The notes beneath the pieces are model-generated. The model made no database searches. It saw nothing but the letters and a program-made list of their open reading frames with translations, and was not told the origin of the DNA. From positions 6,974,451 through 7,038,450 of the forward strand of contig OZ007506.1 in the NCBI GenBank assembly GCA_963931865.1: a stretch of 64,000 nt of DNA, written 5' to 3'. Position numbers and translations under genes: made by a program. Each line of letters begins with the position of its first letter. The first letter of the stretch is position 1. This document shows positions 10,953-41,300 of the stretch, one piece after another. The stretch comes from Axinella damicornis. Its lineage: Eukaryota; Porifera; Demospongiae; Axinellida; Axinellidae.

Positions 10953-10972
10953 TTTTGGTGTCCTCATGGTTG

Positions 10973-11260
10973 TTAGTTCTGACCACCCTTAAAGTGACTT
11001 TTTATCTCAGTCACATTTTTGAGGATTAATATTGTGCCATTGTGGTCAGCATAAAAAGAGCTTTCCAATGATGTCCTTAAGTGACTTTTTATCTCGGTCA
11101 CATTTTTGTCAAAAATCACAGTCGGCCAAAGGCTATAATTTTGTGACTTTGGGTCAAAATTCAACCGACAGCAAAATGGACATTATTGGAATGCTCCATT
11201 CATGCCGACCACAATGGTGCAAATCCCAGCTTCGTATCTCACTCCTAGCCCAAGAAAACT
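10973..11260. repeat. Dispersed repeat with internal duplication (GTGGTCAGCATAAAAAGAGC)
   Basis: The motif AGTGACTTTTTATCTCGGTCACATTTTTG occurs twice within the unit. The outer parts (ATTGTGGTCAGCATAAAAAG and CATGCCGACCACAATGGTGC) are inverted relative to each other. Related sequence lies at 8231-8330 and, diverged, at 45755-45985. No coding was seen. Confidence 0.55.
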
Positions 11261-11278
11261 AGCATAGTAGGCACCAAT

Positions 11279-12119
11279 GGGGAACTTGCATGATTATGTC
11301 ACAAGTGGATGGACACGCCCATTTATGGTATCACTTACCATACTGCTCCATTTAAAATGTATTGGGAATGGCTACCAAGGTGAGCGTTTATAAGCACTGC
11401 ACCCGCTTGCTTGCGCATAGCAGAAAATGAATCGAGATATTGGCTGTCCAGAAGTTTAGCTACAAAATGAATCCTTCCTCGTGCGAATCGGAGAAGCGGT
11501 TACTGAGCAATGGCGTCCAAAGCGAGTGGCACAGACCGTGGTGCCGTCCAGGTTAGGGAGAAAGATATTCTTCGAGCTTTGCTAAAGTGGCCATGACCCA
11601 AGTAGGCCATACAAAGTGCAACTCAAGCGTTGGCTGAAGTGCAGGGGGCTAAAACTACTGGCAACAGTGCCTTGTGAAGCGGTAAGTGGATACTGGCATA
11701 GATAGTGTAGTTCTGTGTAGCCTCGTTCCCAGGCCCGAGACTGTGCTACTTGCAACTCTCCAGGAACTTAACGGCGTTCCAGGGATGGTTTTCTACTAAA
11801 GGAGCTGCTGCGCTGTAGCTAAATGCTGTGAGTTCTGAAGAAAACAGGCCGTGAATCCAACGTTACGCTTCGAATTCTGTCCTCCCGTACTTGCTTTAGA
11901 CGCCATTGCTCAACAACCGCTTCTCCGACTCGCACAAGGAAGGATTTTCTAAACTTCTGGACAGCCAATATCTCAAATCATTTTCTGCTACGCGCTAACA
12001 CATGGGCGCAGTACTCGTAAATGCTCACCTTGGTAGCCATTTCCAATTCATTTTCAGTATGGTACGTGATACCGTAATTGGGCGTGTCCATCCGCTCGTG
12101 ACATAATCATGCAAGTTCC
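11279..12119. mobile_element. Fold-back element with arms of about 240 bp
   Basis: The left arm starts GGGAACTTGCATGATTATG (11279) and the right arm ends with its complement (12119). Homology continues inward to about 11530 and 11885, with shared blocks GGATGGACACGCCCA and GAGCAATGGCGTC. The spacer is about 355 bp and includes one half of the CTCGTTCCCAGG MITE motif at 11718. No ORF was supported. Confidence 0.8.
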
Positions 12120-13612
12120 CTATTGAATGCTGAGTTGGTGTGAACTACATTGACCGCTCTGATCTGCATCTCTCCCAGGCGGGCGGTTCTGCTGAGGTGT
12201 AGTCATCAACTCCTGACCGTTTGCAGTAGCAGATTCGAGAGTTGTGAGATGCTGTTTACACTTGTTTTTCATTGAATTTACAATGCATGTTTTGTTTATG
12301 CATACTGTGGATGCTCATTTCCATCATGGCATGTTTTTCGTACATCAGGTAGTTGTCGCTGAGTCCCGACTAAATGACTTCCACATAAGTAGTAGGCTAC
12401 ATTCCTTATGGTGTTACTGGGTGTACACTACTTTTTGCTTCTGCAACTGAAACTGAAACTTGGTCTAGAGCATTTCAAATTATGCATTCACATCTATGGG
12501 TGCAGTAAAGTGTGGCTGAATGGAATTAAGCATGAATATATGGGGAGTTTTTTCATGGGTGGCCGAGTGCAGTGGTTGTGGTGGCTGGAGGGGTAATTAT
12601 GCTGTCCCATTGGAATTCCTGGTCATTGTGCATAACATTGATTGTAGTGTATCCCAGCACATGTACACATGAATTTTGTATGGTCTCATTCATTTATAGT
12701 TACAGAGCATTTGCATGGCAGATTGGTACGTAGCAGATGCAAGAAGGTCCTCTAGGGCTACCCAAGTGGAGCAGCCCCGGCCATATTCTGACAGTCAAAG
12801 CTTAGAGAGCTTTGCTTGCCCACCAATTGCAAGCTTAAGTTTGCAAGGCAGAAATTGAGGTGACCATACCAAATCAAGGGGGGTTATAGCGTTGATGGAC
12901 AGCTGGTCTACCAAGACATTCTTTATGCGTGTTGCATGTTTCAGTTTCAGTTACATAAGTACTTGGGTGATAAGCTACTCACTCTCTAATGGAGTGAAGT
13001 TGAGCAGTGTTCAAGCAGAGTAACTCGCTTTACACAACTGTAAAGCAACAGTGTGTGACGCAACTATTAATCATCCTCCTGGTTGTGGGGCCAAGTCTGA
13101 ACTCTCATCACCTGTTTTCCTTCTTTGAACTGAGTGGCATAATTGTGTACAAACAAGCACGTATGAAATTGAAACTTGGGGCACAGATACATGTAGACTT
13201 ACTATATTACTTTGCATGATGAAGATAAGCTCAAAATTAGGCGCTACAAAGTGGACTATTATTACATGGGACTGCTTCACACACCATGAATACACTCCCA
13301 CACCCACACATCACTCATATAATAGGTCCTCATAGTCCCAGACCACCTTGAGAAACAATTTGTATTTTCTGCATGTGCTTATTTCATGACATTACCATAC
13401 TAACAGGTAGAGTCCTATGATTAATTGCACATAAATGTGGCAGTGCGATAATTTTCCAACAATATACTCTTGTGTATTACGTGCACATGCTTATGAATTC
13501 TTGTGGACAATCAATCAATTATGCAATGTCAGATGGGCCGGAGCAAATCATAGGGGTCTGATGTAAGATTGATTCTGCATGGTTTCTACTAGTTACATTG
13601 CTGAGCTTGAGG
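12120..13612. other. 1.5-kb stretch with no recognised gene
   Basis: Short AT-rich open frames only, without domain, splice or repeat support. It forms the 3' flank of the VioB-like sequence. Confidence 0.5.
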
Positions 13613-14690
13613 TCAGTCCTCCCACTCGTAATCCCATAGTGGTCCGCAGGTTTCTGTGCTGTCAGGCTTGAACACAGTCCACATCAGCTTCTTAGCATGG
13701 ACTTGAAGTGTTGCCATTATCTCAACTGTGGCTGTGATGTATTCAGGATGACCATTAAATGTCTCTTGGAGCCTCTGCAACAGGGCGCGATAGGCACGGT
13801 GAAAGTTCTTGGCTTCAGTGTAGCAATTGGTATTGGGCTTGATGCCATCTGCACTGGGGTTGTCTCGCATTGGCCACACTCCAAGGGGGTCGAATGGGAT
13901 GGGGGCACCCACATAGGCATAGTGATGGGCATCCACCTCCACCAGCCTGTGCTGGCATACAATCTCCTCAAACTTGAAGAAGTGGTGCAAGTTTATCGTT
14001 AGCGATCTCGGTGGGATCAAGTGGGCTAGTTCCCTCTCCCTGAGCAATGACATTTTCAATGGCCGCCAAAGCAGCGTCCTTGTCCGTAACAACTGTCACA
14101 TTTCCAATGTTTGGTGCTTCCCACGGCCACTCAACCTGTAACTTTGCTCGGCCAGAATCATCAAATATGCTGTCCCCAAGGATCTTGATACAGTGACTAA
14201 TCTCATTGTAGAACTGTCCGATTGTGAATAAGTGGAAGATAGGCCCACCAACTAGGGTCTGCATTGGAACTTCAACTCCCATGAAAACATCATAGACTTG
14301 AGCAAGGGAGAGCTTCTTCAAGTTCACATGTAGTGATGGCAGCACTCCACCAGGAAGTCCAACTGCAGGGTACTTTGGAGTAATATTGGGACCGTCAATG
14401 AGAGGACTGCCCCCAACAGCTATGAGGATGTTTGCAGCCTGTGTCATGTGCTGCATCTCCTGCTTCACAACACTAGATATGAGGGTGTATATTTCCTGGT
14501 TGCACCCATCCACGATGGAGTAGAGTGCCGTAAGGTAGAGGGGGATGGTATAGAACTCCAATTGAACAGCTTGCTGCAATTGCAGCTTCAGGTTGTCAAG
14601 AGAGCACTGGCCCCAACGTCCATATTCAGACAAGTGTATCTTCTGGTCTAGATTGATGCCAAACAAAGGGCGAACATGTACAGCTGCATG
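13613..14690 (-). CDS. VioB-like ferritin-like (dimer synthase) domain, in two frames
   Basis: This is the same frame as the N-terminal half. It reads QLEFYTIPLYLTALYSIVDG then VVKQEMQHMTQAANIL, the two helices that supply the Glu and Glu/His metal ligands of the iminophenyl-pyruvate dimer synthase ferritin-like domain, and ends near GEGTSPLDP. The expected continuation (FFKFEEIV, then RAYRALLQRL and a C-terminus at 13613) is in another frame, so a single-base change lies near 13985. Both parts are needed for a whole domain. Confidence 0.7.
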
Positions 14691-16742
14691 TTACACATGT
14701 TTTGGCATATCTGTACTTGGATCCAAAATATCCATGAAGTAGGTGTCAGCATCCATTGGGTTGGCTTGAAATGAGATGGATTTCGCTGTGCAGCGAGGGG
14801 GGGAAGAGTTTGAGGTACAAGAGCTCTTTACTTGAGCAGTGGCCAGGTTTACTGCAACACATGTTGAGGGGTGCTTAGATGGAGATGGCGAGCCGATGCT
14901 GTACATTGGATTTTTCAACCATTGCAAAATCATCCGCCGTTTTGTTGGGGAGAGATCTCTTGAGATGGGCATATAGCCAGGGCTCTCAAAGTGAACAGAC
15001 ATGGACAGGTTGAGGAGGTGGATGTTTGAAGGCCGGATGACATCCCAATAATCACCAAGGTCAAGAATGGTTTTCATGATGTTGTTGAGGTGTGCGTACT
15101 GTGTCAGTATAGGCTTGACATCTGGGTCCCAGTAGTAAGGAAAATTGTAGTCAACATCTGAGAAGGCAAGGAAAACGATTTCTGAGGGATCGAGGCTGGT
15201 CTGAGGGGGGCAGGCATCAACAACACAGTACTTGAAGCGGTAGACTTGGCCATCAATGGGGAGGGTGAGTGTGGGGGGGTTGGAGCACTGCAGCTTAGTG
15301 TACCAACGAGGGAATGGAATCCTAACATTTGCAGTAAAGGTGAACGTTACTTTTCCCTCTGAGTTGGTTAACTTGGTGGATTGATCTGGAACAACAGCAG
15401 CCAATGGAAGTACATCAGGATTTGACTGGTACACCATTACAGAAACGTGAGCAGCAGGTTTCCCAAAGTGTGTCACGTACAGTGTCTGCAGTGACGTGTC
15501 TTGGTATTCCAGCCTGTCTACATAATAGCGCCAAGGGCGCACAAAGTACGGATCTTCCTGAAGTAAGATCTGGGCTGTGTGTGTTCCTTGTATTGATGAT
15601 AGCACTCCACAGATTGCCAAGCCTCCACTGCCTGAGACCACCTGGACAACCACCAGCTCAGAATCAGCCAGCATGTTTGCTTGGTCGTGGTCAAGCTGGT
15701 AGACATAGATCCCTCCTGTATTTCTCAGCCACCCGTCCGACAGGTATGGGATTCCATGACTACCCAGGAGGTAAACACACATTCCAGAGGTGGGTGTCTG
15801 AATTATACCAAGCTGCAGTGCCCCGATATCACGGAGAGTGTTGTACAGGTTTGTTGGGAGGGCATTACTAAGGTCCACTGCAACCTCAAGGTGGGTCTCA
15901 TCTACCTCAAATGGTGCCTTTGACATCCATGGACTATAGCTGGTGACATCCTGGTCATAGCAGAGGTCTCCTGGGGAGAAGGTCAAATCGAGGGGTGTGT
16001 TGGTTGTTGGTGAGAGTAAGCGCTGGCCACCAAAGTTTAGGGTGTCATCATGGTGGGCCACACCAATAGTTCCAACAACGTAGCCAAGCGTCGCATTCAA
16101 AGCCGCATATGGAGCATAGTGTTCTGTGTAGTAGAAGAGAGTGATACGAATTGATAGACTTGCTTGAGGACCCTGACTCTGAAAGGCAGCCTTCAGCTCC
16201 TGCAGTGCCTGTGAGCCACCCATGTTTCCCCACTCCACATCCGTGAGAAAGGTGGTACTTTGTGAGCTAAGGGAAAAGTCGTGCTGGTACACTTCAGAGC
16301 CGTGGTTATCTTTGTTATAGCAGTGGAGCCTGACCCACATGTCCTGTACAATTACGGCTCGGGTCCAGTCTCCATAAAAGGCAAGGTTTTCAACACCGTT
16401 TTGATCCTCTCCCCAGCTCACACCAAATTTCATGCCATAGATTGTCGACTTAGTTGTGCAGTCAACATCAAGGTCAATCAGCTTAGAGAATGGCCGCTTT
16501 AGGTTGTCAACAATGCTTTGGCCAATGACAGGATCGCTCATGGAAGTATCCCCAGATGTGTACACAACTGACATCACCTTGACATCAAAGAAGGAGAACT
16601 CGTTTGTACCATTAAAGCCCCAGTCAAATTTGCTGAGATCGGGGTCCAGAGGGTGATCCACATCATAGTTGCACAGGAAATTATTGTGAGTGTTGGTGTC
16701 AGCACGGAACTGTCCGGCAAAGTTGAGGCGGGGATAGTCCAT
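14691..16742 (-). CDS. VioB-like N-terminal half
   Basis: The open frame begins MDYPRLNFAGQFRADTNTHN, the start typical of VioB-family N-terminal halves (Y-P-R-hydrophobic-F-G). It runs 683 codons to TAA at 14691. Toward its end it carries DVDYNFPYYWDPDVKP and a region with SRDLSPTKRRMILQWL, matching the conserved segment that precedes the ferritin-like domain in the family. The frame stays open 69 codons upstream to 16949, but that extension is an 18-bp minisatellite (PLPSPT repeats), so I take the ATG at 16742. Confidence 0.7.
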   Translation of the reverse strand: MDYPRLNFAGQFRADTNTHNNFLCNYDVDHPLDPDLSKFDWGFNGTNEFSFFDVKVMSVVYTSGDTSMSDPVIGQSIVDNLKRPFSKLIDLDVDCTTKSTIYGMKFGVSWGEDQNGVENLAFYGDWTRAVIVQDMWVRLHCYNKDNHGSEVYQHDFSLSSQSTTFLTDVEWGNMGGSQALQELKAAFQSQGPQASLSIRITLFYYTEHYAPYAALNATLGYVVGTIGVAHHDDTLNFGGQRLLSPTTNTPLDLTFSPGDLCYDQDVTSYSPWMSKAPFEVDETHLEVAVDLSNALPTNLYNTLRDIGALQLGIIQTPTSGMCVYLLGSHGIPYLSDGWLRNTGGIYVYQLDHDQANMLADSELVVVQVVSGSGGLAICGVLSSIQGTHTAQILLQEDPYFVRPWRYYVDRLEYQDTSLQTLYVTHFGKPAAHVSVMVYQSNPDVLPLAAVVPDQSTKLTNSEGKVTFTFTANVRIPFPRWYTKLQCSNPPTLTLPIDGQVYRFKYCVVDACPPQTSLDPSEIVFLAFSDVDYNFPYYWDPDVKPILTQYAHLNNIMKTILDLGDYWDVIRPSNIHLLNLSMSVHFESPGYMPISRDLSPTKRRMILQWLKNPMYSIGSPSPSKHPSTCVAVNLATAQVKSSCTSNSSPPRCTAKSISFQANPMDADTYFMDILDPSTDMPKHV

Positions 16743-16785
16743 GTATGAAGAATGGGAAGGGTGGAGGCTACGAGAGTGAAATGGA

Positions 16786-16946
16786 GGAGGGAGAGGAGTA
16801 GAGGAGGGAAGAGGGGTAGGGGAGGGAAGAGGGGTAGAGGAGGGAAGAGGGGTAGGGGAGGGAAGAGGGGTAGGGGAGGGAAGAGGGGTAGGGGAGGGAA
16901 GAGGGGTAGGGGAGGGAAGAGGGGTAGGGGAGGGAAGAGGAACTTG
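16786..16946 (-). repeat. 18-bp minisatellite upstream of the VioB-like start
   Basis: About eight tandem copies of AGAGGGGTAGGGGAGGGA, open in frame with the VioB-like ORF on the minus strand, where it reads PLPSPT repeats. Confidence 0.85.
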
Positions 16947-16949
16947 CAT

Positions 16950-19900
16950 CTTAGATTACAGAACCATGCATAGAATCACTGCAATGGATCAAGCCAGCAT
17001 CACAAGCTGGCTACACATCAGGCAACTGTTTTGATGTGGCCCACATTCAGCCATTCAAACTCTATCTCGCTAGCTATCTCTAAAGTAAAATAATAATTGG
17101 TCATGCTTGACCCACAATCTTCATTCACCTAGCATTGTTAGTGAGCCTGGGAAGCATGCATAATAATGTGTGCATTGCTCTTTACATTTTCATCTTCACC
17201 TGCCAAGCTCTGTATCGCAGAATACAGAATATCATTTTGCTTTAACTATCAAGTTCCTGTTTCAGATGCACATGACTGAGTAGACTCACCAAGGTCCATT
17301 ACCTTAGGCCATAGCTGCAATTAGAGTACACATGTGCTATGTACGGGCATCCAGGCATCGTGTGATGCGGTTACAAACATTAATTTTATTGACGATAAAC
17401 TTTAAATTACCAAGACCTGCCGTCATTGTTGTCAACACTATTGACACAGATCATATAAGGGTTGCTAATTCAACAACACATGGAACATTAGTTGAACATT
17501 TCTGCACTCATATAAGCTCTATGCACTGCATGTATCTTGCCTACCAATTTATGTTGAGTTTCAATTCTGAAGTATGATCTGATACATACACAAGAGAGTG
17601 CCTGGAACTAAAGTTTTGTACACATCTATGTAATTCTGGCTTTATAGCATATTCCACTGATATGCATGGGTATAGCCAAATAGGCCCTTATGTCGGAAGT
17701 TACAGATGGGTATGTGAGTGCTTGTGCAGCTATCCACTAGCCTCGTTCCCAGTCTAAATCAGGCTCCTCCCCAATTGCTTTTCGTCGCTTGCAGTACGGT
17801 AAAGCTTTACTGTACTGCAAGCGACGAAAAGCTGGGCGTGGGACTGGGAACGAGGCTATATAGCTATCCACAGCATTCAGTGGTATACCTCATGTACGTA
17901 CTCCATTTTGCATGAACTTTGCATACTTATTTGGATGAGTATTACACCCACTTAATTGCCTTATCATAGCTATGCCACTGATAAAATGTTAATGAGTGGG
18001 ATGAAGGATGTATTCTTAGTTTCTCATACACATTGCTTGCTGATTAGAAGGGGTGAAGGGATTGACACTTCGTAAAATGGCTAATCAAAACATCCTCCCT
18101 CAGAAACCGCTCGCCGTGACAGCCAGGTGTGCCCCATCCTGGGTGTTAGCTGAGAGTATTTCACCTGGGCTCAACTCATGCATAATTTGTCAATGTAGGT
18201 TAGCAGTTTAATTCCTAATTTCATTATGCCTAATCAAAGGGAATCCCCTTTGGGCTCAACAGAGCATGTTGCACATTGAACTTATTACGACAAGTGAGTT
18301 GGTTGGTAAGTGGGGTGGGCTGCATAGCTGACAACAAGTGCATCCCAAAAAGCACCTGTGTGTACTGCAAAGCTACAGGTAGCAACAGCAGATAGCCAGC
18401 TTGAGACACCCTTTTGTTGTGTAAATCCATGGCACGTTGGAATGGGCCTGGGTTTCAAGATGGAGGTAGATGAGTTGGCATTACGGCTTTGTGTCGCTCA
18501 ACTGCCCTAGCTATAGGATAACTAGGGTCAATTGCTGCAAGAGAAGATCACACAAGGGTCTGCAGGGAGACCTGCATGCTTTGACGCAGGGTATATTCTC
18601 TGGGTGAGGATTTGTTGGCCAAATCTGGCCAGAAGAGCTAGCAAACAGGTCACTCTCAAGTAGTGCACGTTCGATTTGGGTGGGGATGAGTCTTGATGTT
18701 TTTCAAGGGGTTATAAGTAGTGGCTGATGTTGGGGATAGTCCAAGTTAGGTTGCTTACGAAGCCTTGCGTGAATGCAGCAAGGTGTTGCAATTGAGTACC
18801 CTAAATCAGGCTCCTCCCCAACAGATAGCTGGGAAGGAGCCTGGAAACAGGGATAGGCATGCAGGAAAACAATCTCTACTATAGCTAGTTAATTTCAGAT
18901 GCATTATGAAACCTGGTATGAAGTAGAGAAATACAATTTCTGCCAACCAAGCATAAGTGTCTGCTTGTTGTAGCCCAGCACTGGAAAATGGTAGCATAAT
19001 TCCCAGGCCAGTATTTGACACTCGTACTACAGGAAGTCAGGTAGCTATATAGCTATACGGATGATGCAACTGCTATGTGACACTGGTTTGATAAACTTGT
19101 CACAATTGAGCCATGCAGCCTATAGTAACCACGTTCATGCATGGCTCCAAAACAGGACTCCTTATGAAAGCCGATCATCATATCTCAACTGTGGGAGCGT
19201 TTAGTGACCCAAGGGAAGCATCACAACCAAGCGCAAGTCCCACCTTAGAGCTGGAGTACCCAAGTCTATGTATATGTAAGGCCAGAAAGTTTAACTGAGG
19301 CATCTTTCCTCTTACAGTTTGTAACATAAAGCTGGGGAGGAGCCTGGATAGGAGCCTGAGGCTATCTATATACAGCAGTGTGCATAATTTAAGTATTCAG
19401 AACTCATGGATGTTGCCCTCACCACAGGACACTGAGGATGGATGTCGTCCACAGCAGAGTAGTGATGTCCTTGGGCTTCCTCATAATGAAAAGCGTTGCA
19501 GAAACTTGACAGCGTACAGATACCGTGTGAATTCTGGATCCTGCTGTGCAATGCACTTCGCTAAACTTAAGCTGGTGCATGAGACGTCTATTATGAGTGA
19601 ACAAACTGTAGATCTAATTACTACACATAACAAATCACCCTTGAGTTCCTATATCCAACTTCCACTTCCACCATTCAAACCTTCACTCATCTGCAACTAA
19701 TGCACCTCCAGATTGAGAAAACGATGACTTTTTCTGTGTACATATTGGAATTTCTTCAGAGTAACACATGAACATTGAATTTATGCCTTGCACTAAAGGA
19801 TCAGACTACTAGGACCTTGCCGTTAAACTATATTCCTTGCATCATTATTTTGCATATGGTCATAATTTTATTTTTGTTGCTGTCAATACCGACTAATTAG

Positions 19901-20485
19901 TTTCATGCAGCTGCTGCACCAGTGGAGCCAGTCTGTCAGCTTTGAATTCGTCAGCATGACTGCATGTAGGCGATGTCAATCACTTTTCAATGGCTGTAAA
20001 GTGCACAATTATAGATAATATGCAGTAACTGTTATGCATGCATGGTCACATGACCTCATTAATTATCGAATTTAGCCCATCTGCAATACAGAAGCTTCCT
20101 GTCTTCTGTTCACAGACTTGCAAAGTGATCTACATGTGCAGTGACATCATCTTTGCTGTCCACAAGTTCCAGATGCTTAATTGTTACAATGATTATGTAA
20201 CTTGGCATTAGGCCCTCCTGCATGTATTGATCTAGACTCATCGATCATCTGTTGATCAAGGTCAGACCCTCGGATCCTATTCAATCTATATATCTGAAAT
20301 GTAAGCAGGAGACTTGTGAGCTTGCATGGCATGATGGTGTCAGTTGTAGGAACTTGGAAGCTACGTAAGTTGGACAATAATAATACCCTTGCATGCTGAT
20401 TAGATCACCTTCATCAAGTTTCAATGATCATGATATAAATACAATGCAAACATTCTTTGGTATAAAACAGAATGATAATAAAGTG
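16950..20485. other. 3.5-kb stretch between the VioB-like sequence and gene 1, no recognised gene
   Basis: It contains one clear MITE (17738-17858) and scattered partial hairpin motifs such as CAGGCTCCTCCCCAA near 18810. No exon with domain or consistent splice signals was seen. The segment next to 20486 is the 3' flank of gene 1; I found no convincing AATAAA on the minus strand close to the stop. Confidence 0.5.
17738..17858. repeat. MITE hairpin, CTCGTTCCCAG family
   Basis: The ends are TAGCCTCGTTCCCAG and CTGGGAACGAGGCTA. The inner arms are GCTTTTCGTCGCTTGCAGTA and its complement, making a near-complete 121-bp palindrome. Flanking tagcta motifs do not resolve the target duplication. Confidence 0.75.
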
Positions 20486-40905
<20,420 letters not shown>

Positions 40906-40921
40906 GGTTGCCTGTGTACAA

Positions 40922-40952
<31 letters not shown>

Positions 40953-41300
40953 TTTATTGGTTAAAGTGTTAAGGTAGGAAATATATATTTTTTGCACAGC
41001 TAGCAACTTCAATATGCAGGGTGTACTAAACAATACAAAATTTGATGGTCTAGGGGCTAGGGGGAGGAGCTAGGAGACCCAAACAGCACATAATCTGATC
41101 CTAATGTTTCGTACATCTTCCCGTACTTCACTAATAACTCACTGTTTACTCGTGACGTGTCCCGATCACTGAACGCAGCCCTGACAGTGCAGCCGCCGTA
41201 TACGTGTACGTACCATAGATTGAACGAACACCGGAAGTCACATGTCAAAGGACAACAATTTCTAGCTCCACCCACCAGGGACTGGTCGACAACCCAGACA
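40906..41300. promoter_or_regulatory. Shared divergent promoter of genes 1 and 2
   Basis: These 395 bp separate the two start codons, which face away from each other. They include a (TG)n run (40925-40950), an AT-rich TATATATTTTT (40982-40992), an ETS-type CCGGAAGT at 41231-41238 and, just after it, an E-box CACATG. Transcription start sites cannot be read from sequence, so the 5' UTRs and promoter overlap here. Confidence 0.6.

Larger units (their letters stand above)
13613..16742 (-). pseudogene. VioB-like (iminophenyl-pyruvate dimer synthase family) gene, disrupted twice
   Basis: Read on the minus strand from ATG at 16742, about 1040 codons align end to end with the two-part layout of bacterial VioB-type proteins: a long N-terminal half, then a ferritin-like iminophenyl-pyruvate dimer synthase domain. 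In violacein synthesis VioB couples two molecules of indole-3-pyruvate imine; the role of animal homologues is unknown. The reading is broken by an in-frame TAA (14691-14693), with the same frame open on both sides, and by a one-base frame change at about 13983-13987. I found no GT-AG intron that removes the stop and keeps frame. No clear intron interrupts the N-terminal 2 kb. Either this is a recent pseudogene, or the breaks are assembly errors or an unusual splice. The affinity to bacteria suggests horizontal transfer. Confidence 0.7.

Noticed and set aside
14684..14831. Intron removing the in-frame stop of the VioB-like gene
   Set aside because: GTAAAG donor and TGCAG acceptor exist, but the 148-bp removal shifts the downstream frame away from the ferritin-like domain.
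15404..15871. 155-codon plus-strand frame opposite the VioB-like sequence
   Set aside because: Antisense shadow of a long coding frame; no domain or splice support.
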